Assembly: GCA_910890315.1 (NCBI GenBank) | Contig: CAJVGD010000006.1 | Location: forward strand, 1,674,001-1,738,000 | Reading direction: 5' to 3' | Source: Serendipita indica DSM 11827 | Lineage: Eukaryota; Basidiomycota; Agaricomycetes; Sebacinales; Serendipitaceae | Length of the DNA stretch: 64,000 bases | In this document: piece after piece, positions 10,684 through 27,125 of the stretch | How positions within the stretch are numbered: the first letter of the stretch is position 1 | How the letters are laid out: every line of letters starts with the position of its first letter | The notes under the pieces: model-generated | Told to the model about the DNA's origin: nothing | Databases searched by the model: none | Seen by the model: only the letters and a program-made list of their open reading frames with translations | Translations under genes and position numbers: made by a program

Positions 10684-12593
10684 ATGGACTCATTTGGCAC
10701 CGGCTACGACAGAACAACACCCAAGATTGATCAATCGCCGTTTAATCTCACGCACTCAGAGGCGGCAACCTCATACGCTGGTTCTATGGCCGATCCAAAG
10801 GTGGCATATACCGACGACGACGGGAAATCTGGCATATCTGCTCTTTCGGAGCAATCTTCAGTGGTCGACGAGCGCCTCCTCAGGACCGTAGAAGGAAGAG
10901 TGAATCTGTTCATTGGATTGGAGACAGCACCCACTTACCAAGTACTAGAAATTTAATACACTGACCGAAACGTATTTTTTGCCTGCAGGTCAGTCTACCG
11001 CATTTTCGAGAAACGAGTTGACACCCTCATAGATGAGGATGAGTGGTCTCGCTTGTACGTTTCCATCCACATGTTTCCCACTAGCACTTATAGTCACAGA
11101 AACAAACAACATATGGCCATTGGACTAGGCCTCCAGGGGCTGTTTCCCAACGGAGACATAGTGCGCGCAATCCTACAAACCAAAGATGGGGAAGGAAAAA
11201 GTATTCTCGATCTAGGTCCGTCTGAGACTATTGTTCATGCCGTTCCTGAATGGTATCGTCAGGGTGCGGGACTGGTGTCTGGTCAGTGAATCTCCCATCC
11301 CGTATTTGGCGCAACGAATGTTTCAAGGTCTCTCGAAATGGCAAAAGCCTATCCTCGCGCTCGCGTTGTTGGCATCGACCTTGCTCCCGTTCCAATTGAC
11401 CCAGAGACCAAGCCGCCAAACTGCACGTTTGAAATTGACAACATCAATAATGGTCTCACTCATTTCGACAAGCAATTCGATGTCATTAATGCGAGGTTGA
11501 TTGGTTTCGGATTGCAGAATTTTCGCAAGTCAATGGTCGACGTTGCCAGGTGTTTGAAGCCTGGGGGGATCGTCATTTGGTTGGACGGGGACTATGACCT
11601 ATATTGGGGTTATCCACCCAAATATATGCCTCCATACTCGGAGGCCTATCCCGAAGGTTCAGGTCTTCAACGGATCTTCTACGGTACTATCGATTCAGAT
11701 ACGTTCTGCGATTATTAAACGTCCTTTAGAAACTAGACGTGCGGCCACAGCCAAAGGGAGTGACATATTTGGGATGTCTCTTGCGTTGGATGAAGGTGTG
11801 GATGGACTTGCATTTTTGTCTCAATGCTTACGATCTACAGGACTATGGCAACAAAGTGACATTCTGGATCCTGCTACGTAATGCTCGCACCTACTCACGC
11901 ACCCATTGCTAAATCGCTCCTCAGGTGCCAAACCGCCAGTCTACTCCTCCCTATGGGTGAGTGTCCTCTGTCTAAAGAATGAATCAAATCTCATTGGTTA
12001 TAAAGGTGAATGGATGAAGAGTATGGGGATCACAAATCTTGCTGGCCGATTGACAGACAGGATATAGGTGACGATATCAACGAGGCACAGCTGTTAGGCT
12101 TTGTTGGCAAGTTGATGCGTCAAGATATTATGGTAAGTGGTACCACACAGCTGCTCTAGTTTCTGTTAATGTACCTCAGGCAGCGCACAAGGGCGCTCAG
12201 CCCGTTCTTCTCAAAGCGGGATGGCCTCAAACCGTGCTTGACGAATGGTCTTCCAAAGCTGATGATGGTGCGGACTCTTGTCCTTTCAATCCACTGCTCA
12301 TACCTTACATGTAGAAATTACAAACGGCAAGGTTTCGATTCGAATGAGGTAAGCACTTAACGAGATCGCACACGCACTCTCATTTCAATAGGCTGGCTTG
12401 GGGACGTCGTCGAGGAGATTCTGGACAACCAGCTCCCGCGCTCGAACCAATTCCGGTAGACGACTCGGAAAGGCCACAGGTCAAGTATCCACACTACGAG
12501 ATTTACCAAACAAAGGAGCAATCTCTCGCCGCTGTGGAGAAAAGAAAGGCCGGAAAGAACATCACCCCGCCTCCGTTCCCTCCCTCGCCCTAG
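10684..12593 (+). CDS. SAM-dependent methyltransferase A (LaeA/UMTA-like), first of a tandem pair
   Basis: Class I methyltransferase of the LaeA-like type common in Agaricomycetes; substrate unknown. About eleven exons. Joining by phase gives DEDEWSR, then LGLQGLFPNG, then SAM motif I DLGCGTGVW (split by an intron after DL-G at 11217), MAKAYPRARVVGIDLAPVPI, FDVINARLIGFGLQNF, CLKPGGIVIWLDGDYD, FYETRRAA, and a proline-rich end PPPFPPSP before TAG at 12591. The intron between the N-terminal exon (about 10684-10895) and the exon starting near 10990 is not resolved: only a weak donor keeps the frame. The N-terminal part is Ser/Thr-rich and divergent. The downstream gene at 12951 is its paralogue with matching intron positions. 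Confidence 0.85.
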
Positions 12594-12950
12594 CTCTGGT
12601 ACAGGCACGCTTTCGTATTCTGCGTGTAATGTAGAACCGGCTCATAAGAGAGTTTTATCTGATTTCACTGAAATTCCCCAGGTCAGGTGTTGCAAAGTGT
12701 ATAACAGCTGTGTTTCGCAAGATGACATGAACAACCCGGTACGCTGGGGATATCCAACGGCGCTCAGACTGTGTCAGAGTGTGCGTCGATCGATGAGGTA
12801 CAATCTCGACAATGCTGATCCGCATATACGCCGAGTGCGGGGAAAGGGGTTCTCACCTCGTATAGGATATCACGCGTCGGGTTAGATAACACCTATTAAA
12901 CAAACGGATACGGCCATTGGCCTCCTTGGTATCTCTCGACTCCACCCCCG
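12594..12950. other. Spacer between the tandem methyltransferase genes
   Basis: 357 bp, same-strand spacing; holds the 3' end of copy A and the promoter of copy B. No gene seen. Confidence 0.4.
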
Positions 12951-14641
12951 ATGTCGACTAATATTGCGAGTCCAACCTTTGCCGAAGTTGGAGGACGAGT
13001 ATGATTCATCACATCTGCTACTCTCGTCTGCTAATCAAGTAGCTTCACAATGTCTCAGGAAGCTACCGATTGCCCATTGGTCCGTGCATGTCACGATAGT
13101 TGCTACGTTGATTCATCTGTTTCTAGATGACGACGAATGGTCAAGGCTGTAGGTGCAACAAGCGTTAACCTACTGCCGGCTTATCCGTCTCGCTGAGTAA
13201 TAAGCAGCACATAGTGCTCTCCTATGCTCAAGGTGGACTCCTCCCAGCGCCGGCTCATAGCACGATAAACGCCATACTTCGTGCTGAAGATGACAAGCCG
13301 AAAGCAATACTGGATCTTGGTGAGGCTATGCATCCTGTTGATACCCTGGTTGACGTAATAGTATCTAGGGACTGGATCTGGTGTTTGGTTTGCCAGTTCT
13401 ACGCAGTTGAATTGCAGCTGAAATGTCACAGGTGTATTGAAATGGCAAAAGCATTTCCACATGCCAAGGTTTTTGGCATCGACAAAACGCCTGTACCCAA
13501 CGCCCATTCAGCACCGTCAAACTGCATATTTGAAGTGCACGATTTGAACCTTGGATTATCCAAATACCGAGAGCAGTTTGATATCGTACACGCGCGTGCG
13601 ATTGGAATAGGTTTGAAGAACGCACTTACGACAATAGAGGAAGCTACTCGGTGCTTGAAACCCGGGGGTGCAGTGTTCTGGCTCGATGGGGACTATGATG
13701 CTTACTCGTCTTGGCCAAGCAAGTACCTAGCACCGCTGAGTGACGATAATCCCAATGGATCCGCCTTTTCGCGACTTCTATATGGTACTCGTTTCGAATT
13801 AACATTCCCTAATTTTGGGGCTGACATCGATGGTAGAAAGCCGCCGCAGTGCAATCAAATTTGGTGGAGATGTGTCAAGAATGGTCGAGGCTATGGATAG
13901 AGGCCTTTGGGATCAGTCCGAGCTCATTGACCCCGAAACGTGAGTTTGGCTCGGCTCCGACTGATCGCTTACCCTGAGAATACGTAGAGTGAAAGCAGCT
14001 AATGTGTATCTCCCTATGGGTATGTATTGCACTAGTCTACTTTGGACATGATTGACGACATCTTGAGGGACGTGGCTGAAAGGAGACACACCAGAGAAGA
14101 CTTCCATGCTTCAGAGAATGGGAGAGCTCCTTCGAGAAGACTTTATCGTGTGTACTGATATAGTCTTCATCGTGGATTCACTGATGGGCTTCAGAATGCG
14201 ACAAAGGGGATGGAGGCAATGCTTCTCGGCGCTGGCTGGACGGCTCAAGAGCTGGAACAGTGGGTTAAAAAGGCTTTAGAAGGTGCATTTTCAGTCATCC
14301 TCATGATCGATACTAACACGTCCTCACCAGAACTAAAAACAGATCCAATAGGCGTTCGAGCGAGGTATTCTCGCCGTTCTCTAACAATGTCTCTCTATTC
14401 ATCATCCCTCAGAATGACCTGGGGTCGCCGCAGAGAAGGACCTAAGCAACCTGCCCCCAACCTAAACTTCCAGGACAGCAAGGGTCTTGGGCTTTCTCCA
14501 CATCCGGTCGATTACCCGTATTTTGAGCTCTACTATAACCAGGAGCAGAGCCTGGAAGCCAAGATTGAGCGGGATATGGGCAAGGACATCAACCCACCAA
14601 GTTCTCCGGGACCAAAGCCACTGGAATCCATTTCAACGTAG
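12951..14641 (+). CDS. SAM-dependent methyltransferase B, tandem paralogue of A
   Basis: Same family as the gene at 10684. Short 5' exons (12951-12998, 13043-13079, 13127-13148, 13198-13319, 13369-13387, 13432-13784) join in phase to read YRLPIDDDEWSRLNKQH, then DLGTGSGVW (motif I; second Gly/Cys pair differs from A's DLGCGTG), MAKAFPHAKVFGIDKTPVP, FDIVHARAIGIGLKNA and CLKPGGAVFWLDGDYD. Later exons give LIDPETVKAANVYLPMG, GELLREDFI, MLLGAGW and a C-terminus MTWGRRRE with PSSPGPKP before TAG at 14639. The paired gene order, equal splice positions and shared C-terminal layout show a tandem duplication, but protein divergence is large, so it is not recent. Substrate unknown. Confidence 0.87.
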
Positions 14642-14794
14642 TCAATCGGGTACTTTGATATCACACTCACACGATGATGATATTTTGGAGCATAAATTCG
14701 GCTCCTTGGTATCTCTGCGTCTAACGATGCTGGGAAACGATGCGAATGTATTTGACATAAGAAATGACACGAAAAGACTTGAGAATTCGTCTAT

Positions 14795-18820
<4,026 letters not shown>

Positions 18821-19358
18821 CTGGACGTCGTCGAGACCAAGGAGATGGGAATATGCGGGGATCCCTCGGAAGCCGGGCGACATATGGGCCAAGTTGAACA
18901 CTTTGCTATAAAAGGAAGGACATTACATTTGGGCATAAGCGACGGGCCGCTATATGGCAAGTGTCTTCAACAGGTTTCTAGATGGTTTTGATGCATCGAT
19001 ATTCGTAGGAATAGCAGTCGTGGTAGATTATCCAATGTTCTAATCCGTTGCCACATCTTTTCGACCTCTCTCATAGCCCATCAATGCGAGGTCCAAATGG
19101 TGTTAACTCTGTTAAAGTTTATTTTGATGATATTTCTTGGTTTTTGGCTCTTAGCAGCGGCGTCCAACGCCGCAATGTTTGGCGCAACTCACTTGGACCC
19201 GACGTCGGCCGCTGTTCTTTTCAGTGTCGCCCATTTCGCTCCTCGAATCGGATTTCAAGATATTTTGAACACTTTTTAACACCTCTTTCACCCCTTTTTG
19301 TACTGAGATCCCCACCCCTTTTCGTTTCAACCTCCGCGCCCTTCTGGACACCTGTAAC
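18821..19358. other. Divergent spacer between NNT and the gene at 19359
   Basis: 538 bp with T-rich and CT-rich tracts (around 19270-19350) leading into the next start codon. Presumed promoter region; no gene seen. Confidence 0.35.
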
Positions 19359-20843
19359 ATGCCCCCATTCACGCATACGCGACACTTTTCGGCCTCTTCA
19401 TCCCGTAACTATCATAATCAACCCCCGTTGTATTACCAACCCCCCAGCTTCCCCCATCCAAGTCAGAATCTTGTGCCATCGTTTCAGGCGCCTCACCATC
19501 CACCCAGCCGGGACTCACGTTTCAATCTTCCAAGGGTTACACCCACGCGCAATTCCAATCGTTGGGGCAACCCTCGGTCTCAATCCTCGGACTGGCATGT
19601 CCAGTGGACGCCAACATTACCCAGTCTCCAACTGACGACCTCCCCCTCACCGACGCGCTACTCGACCGTCGAGTCTACGCCTGAACATTCAACTTTCGAG
19701 ATGCCCCTTACCCCCGAATGGTTCCCCGCCGCATTGCCTGACCCAGTCCCTGATTTCGTTCTTCAACCACCGACCTCGTTCAAGCCTTGTCGCGAGCCCT
19801 CTCCATCGTCTGAGGCGCTCTTTTCTCCTAGCTTTATTCATACGGATCAATTTTACGAACGCGAAAATCCCTTCATCTCACAGGAGCGTCATTCTCCCAT
19901 TGTTCGCGGAAAACTGACGCCAGAGCTCCCTGCCGAGATGCCTCTGAGTCATCGGATGGTCCATCGTGAGTACGGATTTGTCATCTTACCCAGTATATTG
20001 AACCCAACATAGATTACTCAGTCTCGAAAAAGGCAATGGAAACAAAGCTTCTTCAGCAGCCAATCTCGACGACCCCCTTGTGTGAGATTCTCAAGGAAGG
20101 ACAGCTTTGCCATCTGAGACGCTACGAGCGCGACGGTGTCTATGTCCGTAACACTGTCAAACTAGAGTATGTTCTAAGTTCGTCAAATATCCGCCATCTG
20201 ACTGTATTGCAGCAAAGCGTTCAAGCATCTGGGTGGCCTGCGTGACAACCTTCAACATTTGGTCATAGGCACCAAGGCGATTCCGAACATGGTCACCGTC
20301 GACCTCGTACTGGACGACGCTGTCATCTCTTTGTTCCAGAGCCTTCCCGGTCTACTGGAGGCGCGCCTTCATGGCTTCACGAAGCTCACCAAGCGGTCGT
20401 TTGACGCAGCACTCATTCACTGCCCCAAGCTGCGTGTGATCGCCATCACGGGTACGCGCCTTCCACCCGGGCCCGAGCCACGCAAGCTCGTCTATCACCA
20501 TGGACATCCTGCGTATGCGGGCGGCATGGGCTCGCTCGGCGCAGATACCCTTCGTTCCCTCATTCCGAACGATGGACCGGTGCGCGATATCACGTTCATG
20601 GGGCGCCACCTTCAGTTCATCGACTTTTCTTTCCAAAATGTAGACGCTAGTCTCTCAACGCAAGTCACAGTCCTTCCAGGTCGCTTTGGGCAGCTCGTCA
20701 TTATGCGCGAGCTCCAGACGACCACGGAGAGGTATTTCCGCGGCACTCTCGAAATCTCTCCCGCTGTAGACGACTCCAAGCTTCAAGGTAATAATCGTCC
20801 AATCAACCCTGTAGCCAGCACCGTTGGCTGGCCTGTAGCCTAA
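19359..20843 (+). CDS. Hypothetical protein, Pro/Ser-rich N-terminus and LRR-like C-terminal half
   Basis: I do not recognise the family. Three exons (19359-19965, 20013-20166, 20213-20843) join in phase (MVHHYSVSKK; KLEDKAFKHLGG). The first 200 residues are rich in Pro, Ser, Thr and His and look disordered. The second half has leucine-rich segments in the style of F-box/AMN1-like proteins: LQHLVIGTKAIPNMVTVDLV, SLPGLLEARLHGFTKL, HCPKLRVIAITGTRLPPGP, RDITFMGRHLQFIDFSF. No F-box is visible. It could be a substrate-recognition or scaffold protein; this is inference only. Confidence 0.7.
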
Positions 20844-21258
20844 TTCACCCGTCCGTTCGCCTGCGAGCTATACCTTGATTCGTATACCATACATACGCCT
20901 CCATCTATACAAAAGCCATCCACACCATTCATTTCAATTGCCTACAAAACGCCTACATTTCCCTACTCTTGCATCGGTATGCCATAACTTCATCCCCTCT
21001 CCGCCTTGGTCTGTTGCCTTACATACTACTCTTGTCACTCCTGTCGCTTCCTATGCCTATATGTTCCAACAACCGCTAGAGCCCTAGCGCCTGTGCTAGT
21101 AACAAGACACCATTCCTTTGTCTTTACTTGATGCGTGGCATGTAAGCAAACATGATATCTAGGACTACAGCCCCTGGAAGCTATATTGTGAGCAATAAGA
21201 TACTATAATCATTTATACATTAGAGCTTGAGCTCGTCTATCATGCAGTCATATGATTG
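20844..21258. other. Convergent intergenic region
   Basis: Lies between two 3' ends. Pyrimidine-rich and AT-rich text only; no gene seen. Confidence 0.4.
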
Positions 21259-22775
21259 TCATCGGTACGGTGACATATTTTGATGGCTCATGTGGGCGGT
21301 TGTTCCCGACAGCCGTCGTTCTTCGTCAAAGCCATTGGGTGAACTTGGCTTTGAAAGTGGCGGCGAAGGCGATATTGACAAGTTTTTGCGAGTCTCGTCC
21401 ACAGTCAATTCTGTCTCCCGACGGAAATAGACCTCTGTCGGCCGTATTGTTGTGGGGTTGGCGAGTCGTGTAGGTGACAGCGCCTTTGATGCACGGCTTC
21501 TTGACGTGAACCCGATTGTTGCCTGCAACTCCATCGACGCCGCTTCTTCTTCCTCTCGTACGAGGACGATAGAGCAGAGGTTTAGATACGCGCGTGTCGT
21601 CAAGAGCGTGCAAGCTGCCCACATCACACTGCACCGGCACCGTTGTCAGGCATTGTCAAGATAAGGAGGGGAGAGGACTGACCAAATATCAAGATACAAT
21701 CGTGTAAGTGGCAAAGTCGAGAGCTGCATGATGGACGATGAATAAAGAGACAGGACAGCGATATGATATGTTACCCACCGTGTAAATGATCCAGATGCGG
21801 ACGGCGAGTATGACGACGTAAAACAATGCGCCATCCCGATAGAGCACGATGAGGAGCGGAAAGGTCTGGCGTCCCGACCCCTTTCTGAAGTTTCGCCACG
21901 TATGTACACCCATGATGACAGTCAAGAGTGTCTCGTGCGCGAGCCAAGGGTAGAATGTTTTGACGACATCCCGACCTTGTGTCAGCACACCGCAGATCCC
22001 GACCGCATCGATATAATATATGACCTCTGTAATTGAGTCTTAGTCGTCCGTTGTGCCATGGGTCCTAGAGACATACTGCTATACGTGACTTGGATGTTGA
22101 TGAGGAGACCAGATGTGACGAGGCCGCAAATAATTAGGCTCGCATATGTCCCACGCCATATGAGAGCATTGGAGTGATAAAGCGCGCTTATTCGCAAGGT
22201 GAGAAGCCCTAGTGACTAGTGAGCATCGAAGCGCGGAGGTGGTTGGAACCTACAGTCGGTAGAGAGCATTGTGAGACTGAACAACGAAGGCCATATCCAT
22301 ACAAAAATTTGGCATGCCTAAATGATCATGAGGGGAAATTGCATTCGAAAGGTGATTTCTCACTTTGCGCGAGAAACCGAGCCTGAATTCCGATATATCT
22401 AAGAGGCAGAGATTCAGGGGAAGCTGACACGCGACTAGTGAGGTACGTACGATAGGTCATAAGAGTAAGACCGATGAAAGAAACGACACGCGTCTAAGTA
22501 CGGTGAGATGGGGGAAGCGTATGGACGAGAACTGGGCGGCGTACGAGATAGTAGAGAATCCTTCCCAACGAGGTTTTTGACCTCCTAAACAGCTTAATCG
22601 CATCGAATAAGGTGAGAATGCCATCGTAAGTCGTCACGGCCAGCGCGCTATCTGTGGGTTATACTCCGTCAGCAAGCGGTATTGCCAGGCGAAATGCCAG
22701 GGACGTGCAGGTCACATAGCGTGTAAGGGACGTATCCTTCTTGGCGTCGACCAGCTGCGAAAGGATTGAGGACAT
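21259..22775 (-). CDS. DUF6533-type multi-pass membrane protein
   Basis: Family of basidiomycete integral membrane proteins of unknown function, often about seven membrane spans. The ATG at 22775 starts MSSILSQLVDAKKDTSLTRY; splicing at about 22718 to an exon near 22648 gives TALAVTTYDGILTLFDAIKLF, the DUF6533 signature region. Further exons give VVSFIGLTLMTY, IFVWIWPSLFSLTML, TLRISALYHSNALIWRGTYA, SLIICGLVTSGLLINIQVTY, WLAHETLLTVIMGVHTW and ALFYVVILAVRIWIIYT, all hydrophobic spans. The C-terminal tail is cytosolic-like (EEEEAASMELQ, Ser/Pro-rich). The first donor (gtccct) is weak but keeps the frame. Confidence 0.78.
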
Positions 22776-23461
22776 TGGCGGAGGAGGGGATGTCCCGCAG
22801 ATTTGTCGTGAGTTGGTGGTGAAAGAGAGGTCCAAAGAGTAATGGCAGGGTGTATACAGCTCGATATCCCAGCGGAAACAATAAAGGCGCCATTCTTTCG
22901 GCGAGACTGTATTTCCAGCCGTCGCCGAGTGCGTCGCGCGCGCGTCGGGGTTCAAGATTAGGCCAAGATGTCCTGCCTGTCGTCGAGCATTTCCATTGGA
23001 ATTTCAGAAGCCGAAGATAGCTGAGTGGAGACTGACGAAGATGTCATGTCAAATTCCGGATCAGATGCCCCGTAAAATAAAATTGCTGTCGCCTGAGAAG
23101 ATGAAACACTGCTAAACTCTTAAATCTGTCCATTCACGCCAATTGAAACAGAGGAGAGCAGCATACGCTGTCGCCGTTCCATCTAGAATGCCTCGAGGGT
23201 TCCGTAGACCAGTTCTGACCCGTTCTTTATTCACGGTAATGACCTTTGTGCTTCGATGAAGCTGTATGGTTTCAAAATGCCCTTTAGATCTGAGGTCTAG
23301 ACCGTGGGATTGACCGGCTCAGTCAAGGTTTACCGTAACCTATTGGTGTGGCTGAGTTCAAACTTTAGCTTCCGTGGCCGAGACACTCGCATCAACATAT
23401 GAGGTTAAGATATGGCATTGTACAGCATAAGGCATGACAACAATCAGATGAAACGTAATCA
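22776..23461. other. Intergenic region
   Basis: 686 bp between a start codon and the stop codon of the F-box gene, which is on the same strand. No open frame with family support, RNA gene or repeat recognised. Confidence 0.35.
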
Positions 23462-24880
23462 TCAAGCGACGACTGTTCGGCGGGGATGGACAGGTTCCGA
23501 CAGTGAACAGCCCATAGATTGGACGATACTGTCGTCAATGGTGGACACGATTGAGATGTCTTCGAAGTTGGGGAATACGTCCTTGACCAATTGAGAAACC
23601 TGGGCGAGAGCTCGACTTCGGTCCGGTACCGAAGAAACCAGTTGGAGTTGATGGAGTTGCTTGCACTGCGGCAGAACGGCCCGCAGCTCCTGGTCATAGC
23701 TCTCATCCCCCAGTACAGCCCCAGTTCGCGACCAGCAGAGTCGACGAATCGTCGAATATGCAGCCGCTGAACGTGTAAACGCATCCTCAAATCCAAACGT
23801 AGCCAGACTAATGCATAGGTCGCGAAGGCTCGGGGCAGTGATTACGGAGAGACTGACAAGTGCGGGGCGTTCAATAAGGTAAAGGTGCTCCAGCTGGGGA
23901 AGCTCCAGCGGCTCAATCGGCATGTCTTGCGGATGCCACCCGAATCCAAGAACGAGAGACCGTAGCGAAGCGAATATGCTCAGGCGGCTGATTTCCGTGC
24001 CCGTGATATTGACGGACATGGCGTTTACGTGTCCTGGATGGATCTTCAAGGTGCGTAACGTCTCTCCCGGCGGCGCCTGTATGCGAAGATGGCGGAAGCT
24101 GGCCTCTGGCACCGCAACACCGAATTTTTGAAATGTGTGCCAATGCCAACCTCTTAGTTCTATCGAACGAAGGAACGGGGTTTCTCGTCCATCAAAGATC
24201 GGCTGGTAGCATGGCGAACCTGTGCCGCAGAATTCGTTCCCTAGAACGAGTTTGAAATTGCGTAGCCGAATGTGCTGTGAAGCGCGAGTATCTTCTCCAG
24301 TAGCACATGAAGGTGTTAGTTTCAGTGTGCTGAAAATAGCCTCGTGAAGACTGCTTGGAGAAGGAGGTGCGGGTGCGGTAGGAGGTGTAATGATAACGAT
24401 AGATTTCCCTCGTCCAAATCTTTTGATCATCTTTCCGGAGTTTTTCTTCTTGGTGTCTGTCATACTCGTTTGAGTGACACCGTAGCCCCGCAAGTCGAGA
24501 TGGATGTCTAGGGGTGCAGCTTGGCTACGGGATACACACGTTTCGACGAAATTTTGCATATGAAGAGGGGCTATAACTCCTTCGGTGGAGATAAGCCGCA
24601 CGCTATTCCATAGCTTTGGCTCGCCCCTCACGAGTTCGGCCCAACGCCTGCACGTAAGCATCAAAGATGCATTGAGAGTCGGGTCTTTGTTGATATAGTG
24701 CTCAAATATGAGCAACAGAACTTCCACGGGGAGAGAATGGATAGTTGGAGGAATAGCCCGGGAAGTGAGGTTTACTCGACGATAACCAGAATAATTTTTG
24801 ATTGATCGTGGTCGTAAACTTGTGTATTTCTGAGAAAGTCTCTCCCAGGCCTGAAGGGGCGCGAGTGTCACTTTATGCAT
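23462..24880 (-). CDS. F-box protein, single exon
   Basis: 472 residues in one uninterrupted frame, ATG at 24880. An F-box-like segment sits at about residues 46-90 (IHSLPVEVLLLIFEHYI, LMLTCRRWAELVRGEPKLW), followed by a long region with irregular leucine-rich strands (FRHLRIQAPPGETLRTLKI, PQLEHLYLIERPALVSLSVI, APSLRDLCISLATFGF). This layout is typical of the large Agaricomycete F-box family, which recruits substrates to SCF ubiquitin ligases. A Lys-rich stretch (TDTKKKNSGKMIKRFGRGK) interrupts the first repeat region. The lack of introns is unusual among its neighbours. Substrate unknown. Confidence 0.82.
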   Translation of the reverse strand: MHKVTLAPLQAWERLSQKYTSLRPRSIKNYSGYRRVNLTSRAIPPTIHSLPVEVLLLIFEHYINKDPTLNASLMLTCRRWAELVRGEPKLWNSVRLISTEGVIAPLHMQNFVETCVSRSQAAPLDIHLDLRGYGVTQTSMTDTKKKNSGKMIKRFGRGKSIVIITPPTAPAPPSPSSLHEAIFSTLKLTPSCATGEDTRASQHIRLRNFKLVLGNEFCGTGSPCYQPIFDGRETPFLRSIELRGWHWHTFQKFGVAVPEASFRHLRIQAPPGETLRTLKIHPGHVNAMSVNITGTEISRLSIFASLRSLVLGFGWHPQDMPIEPLELPQLEHLYLIERPALVSLSVITAPSLRDLCISLATFGFEDAFTRSAAAYSTIRRLCWSRTGAVLGDESYDQELRAVLPQCKQLHQLQLVSSVPDRSRALAQVSQLVKDVFPNFEDISIVSTIDDSIVQSMGCSLSEPVHPRRTVVA

Positions 24881-25203
24881 ATGAAATCTATGTCGTTAAT
24901 CAGTGATCAAAATGCGTTGTTTCATCGTTAAACACACCAGTATGTCCTGGGTATGCTAGCAAACAGTCAGGTGTGGCAGGGAACAAGAGTAGAGCGGCGC
25001 CAATTCTGGCGCCTCCATGCGTGCTTGAGCGCCCGCAAGGTAGGAGCCGCATACAGATATCTTGAATAGTGCCGGGGTGAGCTGGCAAGCTGTCAGAAGA
25101 CCGAGGACGGTCCGAACCAATCTGATTTCACGAATCGGTTCTACGTTACACAACTTTTCCCCCCTTTTCAGTCATCTCTCATGAGGAAGCCACGGGCATC
25201 TGT
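24881..25203. other. Intergenic region
   Basis: 323 bp upstream of the F-box gene and downstream of the decayed DUF4419 copy; nothing recognised. Confidence 0.35.
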
Positions 25204-26621
25204 TTACATCGTATCAAACTCCGCAAACATGTCCTCCATTTGGTCCTGTTCCGCCTTTGTTTTCTCTTGGGTGAACATGAACCATTGTGGTTCAGGACGT
25301 AAAGTGTTCAATGTCTTCCCAGTCGCACTAGCCACCATAGCGACATGTCCTGCAACCAAGACACAAGGAATGTCGACGGGATCGTCGTGTATAGTGATTT
25401 CTACCTCGCATGATCCACTTGGAATCTTGTGAGTCGCGAGCACTGGGTACCGCAAGCCGTCTATCATGGTAAACGGTGGCCCAGTATAGTCATAGGCACT
25501 ATAGAGCAACGTTGAGAATCAAGAGTCAAGAGAAAATACAGTACTGACCCTGGATTCGCCGTATACTTTTCTATGAACTCACGTTCCTCTGTGGTCATCT
25601 TGGAATCAATCGTCTTGGCATCATGAGCAAGCCATTTGCCGTTGCAGTTCCAAACGGTAAACGTAGTGATTCACCCGCTCACATATGATGGACCAGAGAA
25701 CCCTTCCTGGTAATGGCATATTTTACCCCAGAAATCAAGATTAAACCCTTAGCCTGTCCAAACTGCGTCGAACACAGTAACAAATTCCCGCAATACTGGA
25801 CGGAGCAATCGAGTAAAAATGGTCGGCTCCTCACCAAACTCGGAGAGCTTGTCGAGACGTTGGAGGATGGATGCATCGTCTTCTTGTTCACCTTCGAACG
25901 TGATGGATGGGATCCCGCAACGGACACTGATTCCATAGCTGAAATATGCCTTGAGTGTGCCCATCATGATAATCGAGCAGATGATCTTGTCGTTCGGAGT
26001 CGTGGTAGAAAAGTTCGGTGTAATAAAGTCGTGTACGCTGGGATCTTTGATCTGCATAGGTCATTACCATCTAAAGCGCTTTTTTCTAATTCACCTTTGT
26101 TTTCAGGAGATTCCCGAAAGCGTTGGCAGCGTCACCTTGATAATTCGACTTGTAGGTGTTCCTGGCCTTCATGTGCTACAAATTTTGAGCGGAGCTCTTC
26201 AGCGTGACCGTTCACACTAGCGTCCGGGTTATGATCATATATCTATCTGTCAGGAGTGCGCACTAGTAACTGAACTGCGAAATTATTGCGATCCATAGGT
26301 CGTCCGGTCTTGTATCGACGTCAGATAGAATGTAGAAATTGATTTGTGTGCGCACCGAATGATAAGGTGGTGATGCTGGTTATAGGCATCGATAACCGTT
26401 TCTACGAGACAGTTTCGCTTTGTGCTAAGATTTGGCTTGGGCGTGAATGACGATTCAATCACGCCTGCAATGCTCAGTAGAAGTCCTTATACTAAATGCA
26501 TGCTTACGACCGCATTTGAAACCGTCTTTTGACCAGATACCATTTATAATCTCCGCCGAGACTGCAGATAGGAAGGGACCTCTTGTGTGTCATGGGTTGC
26601 GATCTTGAACGTAACTGGCAT
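25204..26621 (-). pseudogene. DUF4419 family, decayed copy 1
   Basis: Paralogue of the intact gene at 53399-54864, in inverted orientation about 27 kb away. Recognisable blocks in order: ATG at 26621 (MPVTFKIATHD), IWSKDGFKCG, VIESSFTP, DAYNQHHHLIIR, PDDLWIAIISQFSYY, HAEELRSKFVAHEG, IKDPSVHDFITPNFSTTTPN, IMMGTLKAYFSYG, CGIPSITFEGEQED, and the last exon IPSGSCEVEITIHDDP through RPEPQWFMFT to TAG near 25204. Decay is visible as a frame change between the first block and the WSKDG block, another near 26140, and two in-frame stops, at about 25730 and at a TGG-to-TGA site at about 25675. Splice positions match copy 3. Function of the family is unknown. Confidence 0.8.
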
Positions 26622-27125
26622 CTTTGGGTGGTAGAAATGGGAGAATCCATATCCTCAGAGGTCTGGGATGGCCTGTTATATCGACTCACAGGGGATAGAC
26701 GCCGACCCCACGGCGATAGCCCGCTGTAAGTGCGCAGGTCTATTGTGCATCATGATCTGACATATGACAGAGCTCTTGCCTCGAACTGGACTGACTGAGT
26801 TGGATGGCAAGTCGATGGAATCCAACTCCACACGGAATCATGCTTTCCCCTTCGGTAAAACGGTATTCTTGGGTTAGAATCTCTTGGTGCTGGCTTTGCG
26901 CCGTTGGGCATCCGTCGTGGTCAGGTCCGAGTTGGTGTAGCCAATTACAGAACCACCGTAGAAACAGGATGTTAAAGGCAACACGCCACGAGTTATGAAT
27001 ATGCGAAAGGAACAATAAAAGAAATGGCTAATTAGATGGTGTCCAATCTGGAGTTTTTATTATGGGCAAGTCATCATAATGGTCGATAATAAACACAATT
27101 CACATTGAGCAGCAAATACATTCGT
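26622..27125. other. Intergenic region
   Basis: 504 bp; no supported gene, repeat or RNA seen. AT-rich near 27000-27120 next to the F-box-like gene's 3' end. Confidence 0.35.
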
